This document shows, piece after piece, positions 6,655 to 7,751 of a DNA stretch of 7,751 nt; within the stretch, counting starts at the first letter, position 1, and each line of letters begins with the position of its first letter. Made by a program: the position numbers and the translations under genes. Below the pieces are notes generated by a model. That model did no database searches and was not told the DNA's origin. It was given only the letters and a program-made list of their open reading frames with translations. Source of the stretch: Verrucomicrobiota bacterium (GTDB taxonomy: Bacteria; Verrucomicrobiota; Verrucomicrobiia; Limisphaerales; UBA9464); assembly GCA_026397675.1 (NCBI GenBank), contig JAPLUH010000095.1:1-7751 (forward strand), written 5' to 3'.

Positions 6655-6896
6655 TCCACGATCTCCAGACGGTAATCTTCGATCACCGGGTTGCTCAGAA
6701 AACGCAAGGCCGCCTCGTTGAGAGCGTTGTGGGCATCGGCAGCGGAGGTGCCCGGGGCCAAGTCGATCTCGATGTACTTGCCCACGCGGACGCCGGTGAC
6801 TCCAGCGTATCCCATGTGTTCGAGGGCGTTGGCGACGGTCTTGCCTTGAGGATCGAGGACGGCCTTTTTCGGAGTGATGACGAGCTTGGCTTTCAT
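6651..6896 (-). CDS. purS: Phosphoribosylformylglycinamidine synthase subunit PurS
   Basis: This small structural subunit of the three-part FGAM synthase bridges PurQ and PurL and helps ammonia pass between them. The protein has 81 residues, typical of PurS (about 80-90). It begins MKAKLVITPKKAVLDPQGKTV (1-21) and continues with ALEHMGYAGVTGVRVGKYIEIDL (24-46). These match the family pattern of a beta strand, the VLDPQG turn, a helix and the VRVGKYIE strand, and it ends YRLEIVE. The frame stays open upstream beyond the ATG at 6894-6896, but the extra sequence runs antisense into efp and bears no family similarity, so the Met of MKAKLV is the start. Its stop overlaps the purQ start. It is divergent from efp across about 200 bases. 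I see no clear promoter or purine riboswitch in that gap. A GAGGG about 14 bases upstream is too distant to be convincing. Confidence 0.93.
   Translation of the reverse strand: MKAKLVITPKKAVLDPQGKTVANALEHMGYAGVTGVRVGKYIEIDLAPGTSAADAHNALNEAALRFLSNPVIEDYRLEIVE
6663..6666 (-). promoter_or_regulatory. Shine-Dalgarno for purQ inside purS
   Basis: GGAG on the minus strand lies 8 bases before the purQ ATG, inside the last codons of purS. It is the best-spaced ribosome site in the window and decides the purQ start in favour of 6654 over the internal Met seven codons in. Most other genes here lack such a site. Confidence 0.6.
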
Positions 6897-7021
6897 GGCG
6901 GCGGAAGTTCCCTCGGGAGAAACCCGTAGGAGGTGAGAGAATGAGACAGCATCTGGATGGAGGTGAAGCAGATTTCTGGCAGCTTTGGCGGGTCCGAACC
7001 CACGCCGTTGGAATTGGACGC

Positions 7022-7049
7022 TTGCCAGCGATTCGTCGGCCGGTAGGAT
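7022..7049 (+). promoter_or_regulatory. Predicted sigma70-type promoter for efp
   Basis: TTGCCA (7022-7027, five of six consensus bases) and TAGGAT (7044-7049, four of six) are separated by 16 bases. They lie about 50 bases upstream of the efp ATG, giving a predicted leader of roughly 40 bases. This is the best promoter-like pair in the 201-base gap (6897-7097) between the divergent purS and efp. It is predicted from motifs only. Confidence 0.4.
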
Positions 7050-7097
7050 ATAGGTTCTTTCCGCCGGATTACCCAGCGGAACACCCATTTCAATTCT

Positions 7098-7658
7098 ATG
7101 GCAGTCAACGCGAACGAACTCCGCAAGGGTCAAGCGATCAAGTACAATACCGACATTTGCGTCGTCCTTGAGGTCACCCACCGGACTCCCGGCAACCTAC
7201 GGGCTTTCGTACAGGGCATTTTGCGCAGCATCCGTACCGGCAAGAGCATGGATGTCCGCTTCGGCTCGGGGGAAAAGATAGAGACGGTCCCATTGATGAC
7301 CTACAAGATGGAGTTCAGCTACAAGACCGGTGACGACTATGTATTCGTCAATCCTGAGACTTACGAAGAGGTCACGGTGACTCCCGAATTCGTCGGTGAT
7401 GCCAAGAATTATCTCACCGAGAACAGCTTAGTGACCATGACCTTCGTCGAGGAGAAGGCCGTCATTATTGAAATGCCTTCGAGCGTCGTCCTGGTCGTTT
7501 CCAATGCGCCGGAAGGCCTCAAGGGTGACAGCGCCAACAATGTGCAGAAGACGGTGACGTTGGAGACGGGTCTTGAGATCAATGTCCCCCTCTTCATCAA
7601 GACGGGCGAGAAGATCAAGGTGGACACACGGACCGGCAAGTACATGGAACGCGCCTGA
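7098..7658 (+). CDS. efp: Elongation factor P with Asn at the loop tip
   Basis: EF-P binds between the P and E sites of stalled ribosomes and helps form peptide bonds at proline runs. The protein has 186 residues, the normal length. It has an N-terminal KOW-like domain (about 1-63), a middle OB domain (about 64-128, KMEFSYKTGDDYVFVNPETYEEVTV) and a C-terminal OB domain (about 129-186) with NAPEGLKGDSAN and the hallmark VPLFIKTGEKIKVDTRTGKYMER (161-183). The loop that reaches the tRNA CCA end reads TPGNLRAF (30-37). Asn33 thus takes the place of E. coli Lys34, the site of beta-lysylation, and it is not Arg, the site of rhamnosylation in other lineages. No epmA, epmB or earP gene lies nearby. 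The ATG at 7098 gives the usual start but has no Shine-Dalgarno. The gene is single, with its own promoter-like site and a strong terminator. Confidence 0.96.
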   Translation: MAVNANELRKGQAIKYNTDICVVLEVTHRTPGNLRAFVQGILRSIRTGKSMDVRFGSGEKIETVPLMTYKMEFSYKTGDDYVFVNPETYEEVTVTPEFVGDAKNYLTENSLVTMTFVEEKAVIIEMPSSVVLVVSNAPEGLKGDSANNVQKTVTLETGLEINVPLFIKTGEKIKVDTRTGKYMERA

Positions 7659-7697
7659 GCCAGTTCTCTACACTTTCCGACACGTTCAAGTTTTCAG

Positions 7698-7736
7698 ACG
7701 CCCGTCCTGCTTCTTGCAGAACGGGCGTTTGCTTTT
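7698..7736 (+). terminator. Intrinsic terminator of efp
   Basis: ACGCCCGT (7698-7705) pairs with ACGGGCGT (7721-7728). One C/A mismatch follows, then CTGC (7707-7710) pairs with GCAG (7716-7719) around a TTCTT loop. The stem is followed by TTTGCTTTT (7728-7736). It lies 40 bases after the efp stop and is a textbook Rho-independent terminator, the clearest in the window. Confidence 0.9.
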
Positions 7737-7751
7737 GGCGGCTTAAAAAAA

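Noticed and set aside
6941..7171. Plus-strand 76-codon frame across the purS-efp gap
   Set aside because: It overlaps the efp start in another frame, covers the predicted efp promoter, and its product has no recognisable features.
6897..7181. N-terminal extension of PurS to 176 residues
   Set aside because: The extra part runs antisense through the efp start and would double the length of a family that is about 80-90 residues long.
7739..7751. Terminal run of seven A bases as a possible terminator of a minus-strand gene or a poly-A tail
   Set aside because: It is at the window edge with no matching stem visible. It could simply be the contig or window end, so nothing can be concluded.

Overview
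The window looks like ordinary chromosomal housekeeping DNA from a GC-rich Gram-negative bacterium. The protein sequences, notably AtpD/AtpG, the ClpS motif WDDPVNLM and EF-P with a PGN loop tip, resemble the Verrucomicrobiota (PVC superphylum), possibly the Pedosphaera/Limisphaera side. This placement is from memory of family sequences, not from a search. I see no mobile elements, CRISPR arrays, tRNA or rRNA genes. Coding density is very high.

Bases 25-4250 hold the F1 part of the F-type ATP synthase operon in the classical order atpA-atpG-atpD-atpC (alpha, gamma, beta, epsilon), with short gaps of 33, 12 and 35 bases. A perfect 11-bp GC-rich hairpin follows atpC. Upstream subunits (delta, b, c, a) would lie left of the window. 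The beta subunit is odd: about 38 residues of its N-terminal beta-barrel (crown) domain are absent, and it carries an extra loop of about 23 residues after the catalytic region.

Bases 4409-5870 hold a tight three-gene operon, clpS - DUF2017-like gene - aat, in which both junctions are ATGA stop/start overlaps. Aat writes N-degrons (adds Leu/Phe to N-terminal Lys/Arg) and ClpS reads them for the Clp protease. The uncharacterised gene locked between them is therefore a good candidate for a factor in the N-degron pathway.

Bases 5917-6896 hold purS and purQ on the minus strand, again with an ATGA overlap. They encode two of the three parts of the FGAM synthase of purine synthesis; purL is not in the window. 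purQ converges on aat, and a hairpin covers its stop codon.

Bases 7098-7658 hold efp (elongation factor P), divergent from purS. It has a plausible sigma70-type promoter and a very clear intrinsic terminator. Its loop tip carries Asn rather than the modifiable Lys or Arg. The window ends in a run of seven A bases.

Most start codons here lack a recognisable Shine-Dalgarno sequence; the clear exceptions are purQ and, more weakly, aat. No wholly new system is evident. The most interesting points are the beta-subunit crown deletion, the clpS-DUF2017-aat operon and the EF-P loop.
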